Program-made: the position numbers and the translations under genes
Notes under the pieces: model-generated
The model's input: the letters and a program-made list of their open reading frames with translations, nothing else
What the model was told of the DNA's origin: nothing
The model's database searches: none
DNA from: Prochlorococcus sp. AG-402-I20
GTDB taxonomy: Bacteria > Cyanobacteriota > Cyanobacteriia > PCC-6307 > Cyanobiaceae
Assembly (NCBI GenBank): GCA_003216975.1
Contig: QCHY01000001.1
Coordinates: 62,001-126,000 of the forward strand
Direction of reading: 5' to 3'
Length of the DNA stretch: 64,000 nucleotides
Shown here: positions 28,131 to 36,980 of the stretch, piece by piece
Layout: every line of letters begins with the position of its first letter
How positions within the stretch are numbered: the stretch's first letter is position 1

Positions 28131-28517
28131 TTATGATCTAGATTTATAATATATATCTCTGTCTTTATTAGCTGCATTAGTACTTTCCCATGGGAAAATA
28201 ATCCATTCATTATCTTTGATATATTTATAAGAATTCCACCAGGTCGGTTTTTTTTTGCTAACCCATACATGAGTTTCTGCACCTTCTATATGTTTTATTT
28301 TCTCAAGTGTATGTCCAGTATCATAAATATCATCAACTATTAGACAATTACTTTTAGGTTTATCTAGTAAAGGTATTCCAAGTGAATGACTTAGTGTAAC
28401 GGCAAGACATAGTCCACCCCTAGGAAATCCATAAACTCCTTCAAACTTTTTATTTTTGCATTTCTTATATATTGAATTAATACATTCATCAAATTCTTTC
28501 CAGCTTAACTTATTCAT
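28131..28517 (-). CDS. Small phosphoribosyltransferase-like protein
   Basis: 128 residues, at the short end for type I phosphoribosyltransferases. The PRPP-binding loop CLIVDDIYDTGHTL is at 58-71 and an N-terminal GVYGFPRGGLCLAVTLSHSL segment matches the fold's first strands. The hood region that determines base specificity is minimal, so a hypoxanthine, xanthine or pyrimidine role cannot be chosen. Accessory-type gene between hypotheticals. Confidence 0.75.
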   Translation of the reverse strand: MNKLSWKEFDECINSIYKKCKNKKFEGVYGFPRGGLCLAVTLSHSLGIPLLDKPKSNCLIVDDIYDTGHTLEKIKHIEGAETHVWVSKKKPTWWNSYKYIKDNEWIIFPWESTNAANKDRDIYYKSRS

Positions 28518-28562
28518 TTATAGGTTATAAATATGTTTTCTTTGCTCTTAAGGTATGATTTT

Positions 28563-28682
28563 CTAAAATTTCCTAGATAAACTGTAGTACCCCATGAAGC
28601 CACCTATAGTGAGTATTCCAGCGATTGGAGCCGATAGATTTAATGGCGTCGCCCAATCATGAACCATCAGTGAAGCTAACAT
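28563..28682 (-). CDS. Small membrane peptide (39 aa)
   Basis: ATG to TAG, 39 codons: MLASLMVHDWATPLN, then a hydrophobic stretch SAPIAGILTIGGFMGYYSL and a basic end SRKF. One probable membrane helix. The codon pattern is ordered, with Gly/Pro-containing segments, in an otherwise AT-rich gap (28518-29150). Function unknown. Confidence 0.5.
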   Translation of the reverse strand: MLASLMVHDWATPLNLSAPIAGILTIGGFMGYYSLSRKF

Positions 28683-28846
28683 AAGTAAAGATTAATAGAA
28701 TAAGTCTAAAAATACTACATCTTTTATAGGTTCGTTATTTTAGTTCGCAATAATTCACAACTACATATAATTAGTAGACAATTAAAAATAATTAGCGTTC
28801 AAATTTTTTTATTTTATAGATATAAATGTATTAAATAGATGTTTAT

Positions 28847-29014
28847 TTATGAACCTTTATTATTTTTGTTCTCAAAAAGGTTAGCTACTTGTCCATATAT
28901 TTTTCCAAATATCCATGAAATAGCAATAAGACCAATAATTCCTAAAATTATTGTTATTGCTGATATCCCTGCATCATTTGGACCATAATTAATCGCTGGG
29001 TCAAATCCTTCCAC
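28847..29014 (-). CDS. Small membrane protein (55 aa) with GTG start
   Basis: The frame opens at a GTG (29014); an in-frame stop lies three codons upstream, so no ATG is available. The sequence begins with EGFDPAINYGPNDAG, then one membrane helix ISAITIILGIIGLIAISWIF, and a polar tail (NLFENKNNKGS). The order of soluble head, helix and charged tail looks like a real small protein. Between it and the 39-residue gene (28683-28846) I see only AT-rich DNA. Confidence 0.55.
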   Translation of the reverse strand: MEGFDPAINYGPNDAGISAITIILGIIGLIAISWIFGKIYGQVANLFENKNNKGS

Positions 29015-29150
29015 AATGATTTAATTCGATTTTCTACATATTAATATTCTTTTGATTCGATTTCAGTAGTTTAACTTTTTTGAAATCTGTATATATGAAA
29101 ATACCTTATCTTTGAATTAGGTATAATAAACATTATCTTAAATAATATTT

Positions 29151-29441
29151 ATGAAGTGGGAATATCATGTAGTCCATCTGAATGTAGATGATTCATCAAG
29201 TAAAAACGAAGAAGCTAGCAATCCTGAGGCCGCAAGTGAAAAACTTAAAGGTTCACTCAGCCCAGATTTTCTTAAAGATCAATTTCCCGAACAATATCAA
29301 GAAAATGAAGGTTCCGAGCATCCTGCTATTCAACTAAGTAAATTTCTAAATAAAAAGGGATTGGAAAGATGGGAACTTACAGAAACAATTAAAATTGGCA
29401 AAATGTTATTTCTAATCTTGAAAAGGCAAATTGACAAGTAG
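29151..29441 (+). CDS. DUF4177-like small protein
   Basis: 96 residues. The start MKWEYHVVHLNVDD and the end LNKKGLERWELTETIKIGKMLFLILKR fit the DUF4177 pattern (KWEYKVV ... LNELGxEGWELV ... LKR), with an acidic, Ser-rich insertion between the two conserved parts. Soluble; function unknown for the family. Confidence 0.7.
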   Translation: MKWEYHVVHLNVDDSSSKNEEASNPEAASEKLKGSLSPDFLKDQFPEQYQENEGSEHPAIQLSKFLNKKGLERWELTETIKIGKMLFLILKRQIDK

Positions 29442-29840
29442 TTAAAAAGTATCTTTTAGCGCAAATATTAACCATTTAATCAAATTTAATGGATTTGCTA
29501 TCGTTTTAATATTTCTATTCCCATTTATCTCGTAAGCTAATTTATATTTTCCTTGTGTAAAATCAATATTTTTTGGCTTATTGTATTTACTAGTATCTTT
29601 TATCTTATATTCTTGTTTTGTTTGTTCATTTATTTCGGTGTTAAAAATCCATATTTTTAGATTATTATCAGTTTTTAATACATATCCAATATCCATACCA
29701 TCTGTCATTTTATAATCTATAATTTCCCCATTTATAATATTAGGTAAGTCATCCAATAATTTATTTTGTAGAAGACTTTCTATTTTCGACTTGTCTACTT
29801 TTATCTTTGCCCCAATTGGCATTAGAGGATTTACTTCCAT
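29442..29840 (-). CDS. Hypothetical protein (possibly DUF2862-like)
   Basis: 132 residues; a second Met at residue 7 (MPIGAKIKVDKSKI, 29822) may be the true start. It is a beta-rich, Lys/Asn-rich sequence with GEIIDYKMTDGMDIGYVLKTDN in the middle, reminiscent of a small barrel domain such as DUF2862, and a weak hydrophobic stretch near the C-terminus. Its stop abuts the convergent DUF4177-like gene without a gap. Confidence 0.6.
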   Translation of the reverse strand: MEVNPLMPIGAKIKVDKSKIESLLQNKLLDDLPNIINGEIIDYKMTDGMDIGYVLKTDNNLKIWIFNTEINEQTKQEYKIKDTSKYNKPKNIDFTQGKYKLAYEINGNRNIKTIANPLNLIKWLIFALKDTF

Positions 29841-29964
29841 TATGAATAACTTTAGATTGCACTAAATTAACATATTTAGGAATCATTGAATTAACTTTCC
29901 ATCTATTATTAATTTCTTTATGTGTTGAAAAGCCTATCTTTCCTTATTGCGATTTTTAATGACA

Positions 29965-30159
29965 TTAAAAACCTTTAGATTCCTTTTCCCTTAGCTTTTT
30001 GTCTTTGTTTTCTCTTTCTTCTTCAAAATAGTTAACCTTTACATAGTTAATTCCTATTATCGTTAGTTTTGCAAAGACAAAAGCTGTAGCTATGAATCCG
30101 ATTAGGATAAATATTGACAAAAGTGTTGATCCTAGATCTATATCAGATAATTTGATCAT
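29965..30159 (-). CDS. Small single-pass membrane protein
   Basis: 64 residues with one clear membrane helix (LLSIFILIGFIATAFVFAKL) and a highly charged C-terminal tail (EEERENKDKKLREKESK). No family recognised. Part of the accessory stretch before the TauE-family gene. Confidence 0.6.
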   Translation of the reverse strand: MIKLSDIDLGSTLLSIFILIGFIATAFVFAKLTIIGINYVKVNYFEEERENKDKKLREKESKGF

Positions 30160-30313
30160 TTGATTAAGCTCTACTAATTTATTTAATCTTTTATAAATCG
30201 AATTTTAATTCAAGTTCAAATTCTAAATAAATTTTAATTTATATTGGTTACAAGACATCCGTAGATAAAATTTAAAAATGGATGCATAACTGAATTAGGA
30301 ATATAAATTGAAA

Positions 30314-30523
30314 ATGAATCAAACTCAATTTAAAATCCCACTTTCAAGCTTAAGGCCTTACACAGTTCATTATAGGAACTGTGATAATCAACGTCTTGAG
30401 AATTGCTTTTATGCATGTGATGCATATGAAGCAAGATTACTTGCAATGGAATTTAATAGATATATTCAAGAGCACCCAAATTGTATCGATCTAATTAGAA
30501 GGGAAATGATTAAGATTATATAA
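30314..30523 (+). CDS. Small Cys-containing hypothetical protein
   Basis: 69 residues from the ATG at 30314 (MNQTQFKIPLSSLRPYTVHY); a TTG 6 bp upstream is an alternative start. It includes NCFYACDAYEARLLAMEFN and three Cys plus one more in the tail. It is likely soluble and folded. I cannot name the family. Confidence 0.65.
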   Translation: MNQTQFKIPLSSLRPYTVHYRNCDNQRLENCFYACDAYEARLLAMEFNRYIQEHPNCIDLIRREMIKII

Positions 30524-30573
30524 ATCCATACTAAGAAAATAATTTTTGTATAAAATATATCATTTAGATTTAT

Positions 30574-31347
30574 ATGTTAAATAATGATTTTGTTTCTAAA
30601 GTATTTTTGGGATTTGTATCACTTTTTTCTAATTTTATTTCTGCTCTATCTGGTGGAGGCGCAGGTTTAATACAACTTCCAGCTCTTTTGTTTTTTGGCT
30701 TACCTTTCTCAAAAGCTTTGGCAACTCATAAAGTTGCTAGTGTTGCACTTGGTTTTGGCGCTTCAGTCCCACACTTTAGAAAAAATAGTTTACAAATAAA
30801 ATACGTTTTTTTGATATTAATTTCGGGTATACCTGGTGTTTTATTAGGAGCCTACACTTCATCAATTTTACCTAATAAATTTTCTACTACCTTATTGGGA
30901 GTTTTGACTTTATTTCTAAGCTTTTACTCAATAAAGCAGAAAAAACTTGGCAGTTCTTATCAAAAAATCCCAATTAATAACTTAAGAATAATAATTGGAT
31001 CATTTGGCCTTTTTATTATTGGTTTCCTTAATGGCTACCTTTCATCTGGTACAGGACTATTCGTGACGATTTGGATGATAACAATATTTGATTTATCTTT
31101 TTCAATGGCAGTTGCTTATACCTTGATTTTTGTTGGAATCTTTTGGAATGGTATTGGAGCACTTGCTTTAGGATTATCTGGAAATATTATGTGGAGCTAT
31201 ATACCTGTTTTGCTTTTAGGTTCACTTTTAGGTGGATATTTTGGAGCTTATTTTTCAATAATTAAAGGCTCCAAATTTATTAAAGTTGTTTTTGAATTAG
31301 TTTCTTTTTGTGTTGGTATCTCATTATTAATTAAAGCTTTTTTGTGA
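30574..31347 (+). CDS. TauE/SafE family membrane exporter
   Basis: 257 residues, about eight membrane helices in two repeats, with the family's N-terminal LSGGGAGLIQLPALLFFGL and the mid-protein GFLNGYLSSGTGLFVTI pattern. Members export sulfite, sulfonates or other organic anions. The substrate is not predictable here. It converges with gpgS. Confidence 0.85.
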   Translation: MLNNDFVSKVFLGFVSLFSNFISALSGGGAGLIQLPALLFFGLPFSKALATHKVASVALGFGASVPHFRKNSLQIKYVFLILISGIPGVLLGAYTSSILPNKFSTTLLGVLTLFLSFYSIKQKKLGSSYQKIPINNLRIIIGSFGLFIIGFLNGYLSSGTGLFVTIWMITIFDLSFSMAVAYTLIFVGIFWNGIGALALGLSGNIMWSYIPVLLLGSLLGGYFGAYFSIIKGSKFIKVVFELVSFCVGISLLIKAFL

Positions 31348-31369
31348 TTATTTATTGCCTTAAATTTTT

Positions 31370-32557
31370 TCATACTGAACCAGCTTTTTTTAAATCATCT
31401 TGCAATTTACTCTCACAGTCTAAAACTCTGGACCAGCACGGCAATTGCTGCTTGACAGGTGATTCAAGGAATTTGTTTATTGCGGGTCTTAATAGTTTTC
31501 CAAAAGTGTGAACTGCCAATTCTTCTTTATGTCGACTGTAGGGCAATTGATTAACTGAGGAATCTAAACTAAATTGTTTAACTCTGTCTTCTCCAGCTCT
31601 TCTATATAAAACCTCCAAGTTTGCTAATTGGGAATTTGTAAGTGTTCTAGCTTCATGTTCCATTAAACCTCTTAAAACACTGGAAAGAATTTCTGTAGAC
31701 ATTTTTTGAAGGCCTTCATTAGCCTTTGATCCTATTTCTTTGTGTTTGTGGTCGAATATACCAAGATCCACTTGTGCGATTCTTGATATCCTTACGTTTT
31801 TATATACCTCTGATAGTAGCCCTATCTCTAACCCCCAATCACATGGGATTCTTAAATTCATTGCCAAGTCGGTAGTAAAAGCAAACTCCCCTGCTAATGG
31901 ATATCTAAAAGACTGTAGATACTGTAGGAATGGCGCATTCCCCATCAATTGTTCCAAACTGGATAGAAGTGGACCTACAAATAATCTCGTAGCTCTCCCT
32001 TGAAGTGCATTTGTCTCAAGAGATAAACGGCTGTAAAAAGCCTTTACATAAGAAATACCATTTGATTTCTCTAGTAAAGGGCCCAACATTCTTGCTGGAT
32101 AATTAGTGTTGAATGTTCTGATATCAGCATCGAAAAGTGCTACAACTTCAGAACTTTTCGTGGCAACACCAACTCCTTGCCAGACTGCCCATCCTTTTCC
32201 TGGAGTACCTAATAGATCAAGTCCATTTTTTTCTTGGTCTTTTAGTAATTCAATAACTGTTGGACTATTAGTCCATTGAACATGAACTGGATATGGCATC
32301 TCTTTAAAGAAATTTCTTGCATTCTCAACCTCCTCACTATTACTTGCTGATAAGGCTATGACTAACTGATTTAAATTTTTTAATTCTTTTAAAGTAGTTC
32401 TTATAAGTTTTAGAGCGGGCCTACTGAACTCATCGAATAGGCATGGAATAAGTATTGATGTTGGCCGTTTTAAGAGGTCATTATTTAATTGAGATACTGG
32501 ATCTTTTGCTAGTCCGTACTCATGAATAGTTGTGATTAAACCCTGCTGAAAGTCCAT
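31370..32557 (-). CDS. gpgS: Glucosyl-3-phosphoglycerate synthase
   Basis: 395 residues of the GT81-type GpgS family, which transfers glucose from an NDP-glucose to 3-phosphoglycerate to give glucosyl-3-phosphoglycerate, the precursor of the compatible solute glucosylglycerate. It shows PTSILIPCLFDEF at the start of the GT-A fold, LLGTPGKGWAVWQG and the metal-binding DAD at 143-145 (ALFDADIRTF). It is divergent from the GH13 phosphorylase gene with a 71-bp shared upstream region, so the two sides may be controlled together. Confidence 0.92.
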   Translation of the reverse strand: MDFQQGLITTIHEYGLAKDPVSQLNNDLLKRPTSILIPCLFDEFSRPALKLIRTTLKELKNLNQLVIALSASNSEEVENARNFFKEMPYPVHVQWTNSPTVIELLKDQEKNGLDLLGTPGKGWAVWQGVGVATKSSEVVALFDADIRTFNTNYPARMLGPLLEKSNGISYVKAFYSRLSLETNALQGRATRLFVGPLLSSLEQLMGNAPFLQYLQSFRYPLAGEFAFTTDLAMNLRIPCDWGLEIGLLSEVYKNVRISRIAQVDLGIFDHKHKEIGSKANEGLQKMSTEILSSVLRGLMEHEARTLTNSQLANLEVLYRRAGEDRVKQFSLDSSVNQLPYSRHKEELAVHTFGKLLRPAINKFLESPVKQQLPCWSRVLDCESKLQDDLKKAGSV

Positions 32558-32628
32558 TCAAGAAAAAAGTTTTACAGATTCAAGGTGGGAGCTACGATGA
32601 GGTAGTGAAGATTGTTTTCCTCTAAAGA

Positions 32629-34380
32629 GTGTCTGAGTTGGATTGTGAATTAGCTGATCTGAGATTGTCTCTCAGAGAAATTTATCCTGATCACTCTGAA
32701 CAAGAATTTAATTCAGTGTGGTCACAATTGTTGCAGATTCTCGATCCATTTCGTGGTAATAAGGAAACTAGAGAATTAGAGATCGAATCAATTTGGGATT
32801 CTTCTAGTGTTGTTTTGATTACTTATCCAGATACAATTTATAGGAAAGATGAATCAACTTTAAAAACATTAACTGAATTCGTAAAAAATAGATTAAGTGG
32901 ACTTTCTTCAATCATACATGTTTTACCATTTCTCCCTTCTACAAGTGATGGAGGATTCGCTGTTTCTAATCATGAAAAGATTGAAGATTCCTTTGGGGAT
33001 TGGAATGACTTAAAGGATTTATCAAGTAATCATAAAATAATGGCAGATCTTGTTTTAAATCATGTCTCTTCTTCTCATCCATGGGTGCATCAATTTATAA
33101 AATCAGAGGATCCTGGTTTGTCATATATTGTTGCTCCTTCTGAGACTCATACTTGGGAGGAAGTTATTAGACCCAGAAATTCATCTCTATTCACTAATAT
33201 TAATACTAACCAAGGATTTAAGAATGTTTGGACAACATTTGGGCCAGATCAGATTGACGTTAATTGGAAGAATCCATATATATTTTTAGAGTTTTTAAAA
33301 TTATTAGTTAAATATATAAGTAATGGAGCTGAATGGATTCGACTTGACGCAATTGCATTTATTTGGAAGGAAAAACATACGACTTGTCTACATTTAGGAC
33401 CAGTTCACCTAATAGTTAAGCTTCTAAATAAATGCTTGAAGATTATTAAACCTTCGGCTGTGTTAATCACTGAGACTAATGTTCCAGAGAAAGAAAATCT
33501 TTCTTATTTGATTGAAGGTAATGAGGCAAATCTTGCTTATAACTTTACTCTCCCTCCTTTATTACTGGAAGCTATTTATACCGGTAAAACAGATTTGTTG
33601 AATGATTGGTTATCTAATTGGAATGAGTTGCCAAAGTATACATCTTTGCTTAATTTCACTTCTTCACACGATGGTATTGGATTAAGAGCATTAGAAGGAA
33701 TTATGGACGATAAGAGAGTCCATAATCTCCTTGTCGAATCTGAGAAGCGTGGAGGATTAGTTAGTCATCGTCGCCTTTCAAATGGTCAAGATCAACCATA
33801 TGAATTAAATATCAGTTGGTGGAGTGCTATGTCTCATAATGGATCAGATATTACGTTATTTCAATTTGATCGATTTTTGCTCAGTCAGGTATTCACTTTA
33901 TCTTTAAAAGGAGTTCCTGCTTTTTATCTTCCATCTATATTAGCTTCCCCTAATGATCTCAATTCATTTAGAAAAACAGGGCAAAGAAGAGATTTAAATC
34001 GAGAGAAATTCGAAGCCAGCAAATTACTTGATGTGCTTAAAAATTTTAATTCTCCTGCCAGTAGAAATATTTCATATCTCACTCACATAGTTAAAGTTAG
34101 ATCAAGACTTAAGGCTTTTCATCCGGAGGCAAGCATGAAATGTATTTCTACTAATAGTGATAATTGTATAATTTTTCAAAGAGGTTTAGGCGAAGAAAGT
34201 ATTTATGTCTTTTGTAACATGTCTAGCAAATGTTTAAATGTTTCACCATTAAATGAACTTGATTTATCCGAAGGATGTTCGAATAAACGTTTGCTTGATA
34301 ATATTACAGGATCTTATTTTAATATTAATACATTCAATCTTAATCCGTATCAAGTAGTTTGGTTCTCTATAATTGATTAA
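32629..34380 (+). CDS. GH13_18 sucrose-phosphorylase-like enzyme, probable glucosylglycerate phosphorylase
   Basis: 583 residues with GTG start. The GH13 barrel motifs are visible: LVLNHVSSSHPW (region I), EWIRLDAIAFIW with nucleophile Asp240, ITETNVP with acid/base Glu282, and TSSHDGIG with Asp348. Length and the GQDQPYELNISWW segment place it in the sucrose/glucosylglycerate phosphorylase group. Between gpgS and a gpgP-type phosphatase and glycerate kinase, the likely reaction is phosphorolysis of glucosylglycerate to glucose 1-phosphate and glycerate. Sucrose phosphorylase activity is the main alternative. Confidence 0.85.
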   Translation: MSELDCELADLRLSLREIYPDHSEQEFNSVWSQLLQILDPFRGNKETRELEIESIWDSSSVVLITYPDTIYRKDESTLKTLTEFVKNRLSGLSSIIHVLPFLPSTSDGGFAVSNHEKIEDSFGDWNDLKDLSSNHKIMADLVLNHVSSSHPWVHQFIKSEDPGLSYIVAPSETHTWEEVIRPRNSSLFTNINTNQGFKNVWTTFGPDQIDVNWKNPYIFLEFLKLLVKYISNGAEWIRLDAIAFIWKEKHTTCLHLGPVHLIVKLLNKCLKIIKPSAVLITETNVPEKENLSYLIEGNEANLAYNFTLPPLLLEAIYTGKTDLLNDWLSNWNELPKYTSLLNFTSSHDGIGLRALEGIMDDKRVHNLLVESEKRGGLVSHRRLSNGQDQPYELNISWWSAMSHNGSDITLFQFDRFLLSQVFTLSLKGVPAFYLPSILASPNDLNSFRKTGQRRDLNREKFEASKLLDVLKNFNSPASRNISYLTHIVKVRSRLKAFHPEASMKCISTNSDNCIIFQRGLGEESIYVFCNMSSKCLNVSPLNELDLSEGCSNKRLLDNITGSYFNINTFNLNPYQVVWFSIID

Positions 34381-34384
34381 TCCT

Positions 34385-35188
34385 ATGAAAAATTATTCTA
34401 AATATTGGATAGTTACAGATCTTGATGGAACTTTAATGGACGAGAACTATGATATTTCTCCTGCAAAGAAAACGTTGAATATGTTGTCAGAAATGGCTAT
34501 TCCTGTAATACCTTGTACGAGTAAAACTGCTTCTGAGGTTAGGTATTTTAGAGAAGAAAATGGATTATCAGATCCTTTTATTGTTGAGAACGGAGCGGCT
34601 ATTTACGGGATTTATGCGAATAATTCTTCTGAGTGGGAATTGATCTTAGGTAAAAGTTATAATGAATTGAGAAATATACTAATGAATATATCTAAAGAAG
34701 TTAGATATCACCTGACCCCTTTGAATGATTTAAGTAAGAATGAAATATTTGAACTTACTGGTTTAACTGATCAAGGTATTATTAGAGCTTTAGATAGGCA
34801 GTGGAGTGTACCTTTCTTAAATCCTCCTGACCAAATTTTTGAAAGAGTAAAGATTATTTGTGATTCGTATAATGTTCATGTTTTCAAGGGTAATCGTATG
34901 AGTCATTTGCTATCTAGTGAAAGTCATAAAGGTCAGGCTGTAAATAAACTAAAAGTTCATTTACAGAACCAAGATGTAAAGATTATTGCCCTAGGTGATT
35001 CTCAAAATGATCTTCCTTTACTTGAATATGCTGATATAGCAATTGTTATTCCTGGCAAGAATGGTCCAAATAAGTATTTACAGAATGGCATTGATAGGGG
35101 TTCTTTTTTGTTAGCGAATGCACCTCATGCAGAGGGTTGGTCAAATAGTGTTGAAGATGTTGTTAATAGCTTTAAGGATTTATGTTAG
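34385..35188 (+). CDS. gpgP: HAD-family glucosyl-3-phosphoglycerate phosphatase (MPGP-type)
   Basis: 267 residues from the ATG at 34385. A TTG at 34373 that overlaps the upstream stop is possible but adds nothing conserved. HAD motif I TDLDGTLMD (nucleophile Asp12, Asp14), motif II PCTSKTASE, and motif IV ALGDSQNDLPLL are clear, with the C2-type cap of mannosyl-3-phosphoglycerate phosphatases (COG3769). It dephosphorylates the GpgS product to glucosylglycerate. The next gene starts inside its last codons. Confidence 0.9.
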   Translation: MKNYSKYWIVTDLDGTLMDENYDISPAKKTLNMLSEMAIPVIPCTSKTASEVRYFREENGLSDPFIVENGAAIYGIYANNSSEWELILGKSYNELRNILMNISKEVRYHLTPLNDLSKNEIFELTGLTDQGIIRALDRQWSVPFLNPPDQIFERVKIICDSYNVHVFKGNRMSHLLSSESHKGQAVNKLKVHLQNQDVKIIALGDSQNDLPLLEYADIAIVIPGKNGPNKYLQNGIDRGSFLLANAPHAEGWSNSVEDVVNSFKDLC

Positions 35189-36192
35189 ATAAAGCTATTA
35201 ACTATAATTTTAGTGATATTTTTCCGAAGGATATAAAGGATGATTTCCTTTTCAATCTTGATACTTATGTTTTATTTCTTGAAAGGCTATCAATTAATCC
35301 TTCACTTTTTTTTGATAAATGGTCCGATAGTAATACACTAACTATAATTGATAAATATTGGAAAAAAAATACAAAAGCAGATTGGAAATGGTCATTATCA
35401 TTTCCATTTTTCTCCCTTTTAGAAAATTATGTTCAATATATTAATCATCCGATAATAATAGGCTTTTCTGGTCTTCCTGGTTCTGGTAAATCTACTTTAG
35501 GATTTTGGATAGATAGTGTCGCGAAAGAACTCTCTTTAGATATCAAAGTTATATCTTTGGATGATTTTTATTTGCCTGGAGCAAAAATGGATATTGCAAT
35601 GAAGGGTAATCCATGGAATGTTCCTAGAGGTTTTCCAGGTAGTCATTCATTAGATTTATTGCATCAATCATTAGACAAGTTTTTGAAAACCGGTGTTTTA
35701 AGCAGTCCTACTTTTGATAAGTCTTTAAGAGATGGGAAAGGAGATAGATCAGGGTGGTGTGAATTAAAATCAAAAGTTTTAATTTTAGAAGGATGGTTTG
35801 TTGGTTGCGAGCCTGTTTCTGATTTGTTGAAATTAGATGATTCGGTTGAGAATGAACCTAATTTTTCATTGACTCAGAACGAAAAATATTATCGTATCTT
35901 GATTCAGGAATCGTTGCTTGAATATAGTAAAATTTGGAAGAAATTTGATAAGATATGGCATCTTAAATCTTCTGACTTTAATAATACAATTCTATGGAAA
36001 TCGCAGCAAGAGGATGAAATGATTAAATTAAAAGGGTCAGGCTTGAAAGGTAATAACTTAACTAATTTTATACGCATGATTCAGACCTCAATACCACAGC
36101 AATCTTTAAGCTTTATTAATTCAGATACGACAGTTGAAATCAACCAGAATCGTAGGATTAATAATCTAAAAACTACTCAATATCATTTTTGA
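35182..36192 (+). CDS. Glycerate kinase (GLYK-type P-loop kinase)
   Basis: 336 residues. A P-loop GLPGSGKST sits at about 97-105, followed by SLDDFYLPG near 133 and NVPRGFPGSHSLDL, the pattern of the cyanobacterial/plant D-glycerate 3-kinase (uridine kinase-like fold). It would make 3-phosphoglycerate from glycerate, which both closes photorespiration and regenerates the GpgS substrate. The ATG overlaps the gpgP stop by 7 bp. An AT-only palindrome with a T run follows at 36221-36240 and may end the operon. Confidence 0.87.
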   Translation: MLDKAINYNFSDIFPKDIKDDFLFNLDTYVLFLERLSINPSLFFDKWSDSNTLTIIDKYWKKNTKADWKWSLSFPFFSLLENYVQYINHPIIIGFSGLPGSGKSTLGFWIDSVAKELSLDIKVISLDDFYLPGAKMDIAMKGNPWNVPRGFPGSHSLDLLHQSLDKFLKTGVLSSPTFDKSLRDGKGDRSGWCELKSKVLILEGWFVGCEPVSDLLKLDDSVENEPNFSLTQNEKYYRILIQESLLEYSKIWKKFDKIWHLKSSDFNNTILWKSQQEDEMIKLKGSGLKGNNLTNFIRMIQTSIPQQSLSFINSDTTVEINQNRRINNLKTTQYHF

Positions 36193-36326
36193 TACTCTTT
36201 ATCTGTATTAAATAGGGTTAATTAAAAGTTTTAATTTTTTTTATTCTTATCATTTGTTAAACTTTTATCTTTTAGTATATTTCTAATCTATGATTAATAA
36301 CATAAAAATCTATACCTGCCTATATA

Positions 36327-36704
36327 ATGGCTTCTTATGTCTATTTGATTCGAAATGGTGATTTATGCAATATTGGTTTTACTAATAATCTTGAACGAAC
36401 AAGAATTGATTTAAGACCTGGTGAATTGCTTGCTTTTTTAATTACTGATAAACCTGAACCACTTATTAAAAATCTTAGGAAAAAATATCTTGATAACAGA
36501 TTACCTGGGTCAGATTATTATCGACTGGCGAATTCACAGGTAAATGAATGCAGGTCCCTTTTAGAGGGGGATGGACCGAATAACTATTTTCAACCTTTTC
36601 TAAAGGGCCCCAGTTTATTTATATTTTTTATTATTTCTTGGTTTGCACTAACGTATATCATTATAGAGTTTGCTATTGATCCTATACTTAGTAGGTTTAG
36701 TTAA
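36327..36704 (+). CDS. Membrane-anchored GIY-YIG/T5orf172-like protein
   Basis: 125 residues. The N-terminal 75 read as a GIY-YIG-like domain of the T5orf172/Mug113 kind: ASYVYLIRNGDLCNIGFTNNLERTRIDL, split here as YVYLI, NIGFTNNLERT and the following helix. The YIG Tyr is replaced by Asn, and the usual catalytic Glu is not obvious near GSDYYRL. A C-terminal membrane helix (LFIFFIISWFALTYIIIEFA, about 93-112) is added. Nuclease activity is therefore doubtful; it may be a binding domain tethered to the membrane. Confidence 0.65.
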   Translation: MASYVYLIRNGDLCNIGFTNNLERTRIDLRPGELLAFLITDKPEPLIKNLRKKYLDNRLPGSDYYRLANSQVNECRSLLEGDGPNNYFQPFLKGPSLFIFFIISWFALTYIIIEFAIDPILSRFS

Positions 36705-36808
36705 TAAGTATTTTATTGGTTTAATAGATTAATGATTTATAAAGATTGTTAATTTCAAAAAATTGAGTTTCTTGTTAGATTATATCTATATATATTCAAT
36801 AAGGAAAT

Positions 36809-36943
36809 TTGAATTTATCTAATTTTTTAATTTTTGTAGCAGTACCTTTTGTTATCTCTGCCGTTTTCTTTGGAACTAAGAATGGGTATTACAACAGCGA
36901 TGATTATGAAGGAGATGGGTGCGCTCATGACGTACAGAGATAA
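36809..36943 (+). CDS. Small membrane protein (44 aa) with TTG start
   Basis: TTG at 36809 is preceded by AAGGA (36801-36805), a good ribosome-binding site. The peptide has a hydrophobic N-terminus (NLSNFLIFVAVPFVISAVFF) and an acidic tail ending in EGDGCAHDVQR. It is probably a real small gene; short peptides of this type are common in Prochlorococcus. Function unknown. Confidence 0.6.
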   Translation: MNLSNFLIFVAVPFVISAVFFGTKNGYYNSDDYEGDGCAHDVQR

Positions 36944-36980
36944 TAATTTTTAGAACTTTAACTAACCTTGCTGGCCTCTT

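Noticed and set aside
36221-36240. AT-only palindrome followed by T run after the glycerate kinase gene
   Set aside because: The stem has no G-C pair apart from the loop and would be weak; mentioned with the gene but not listed as a terminator.
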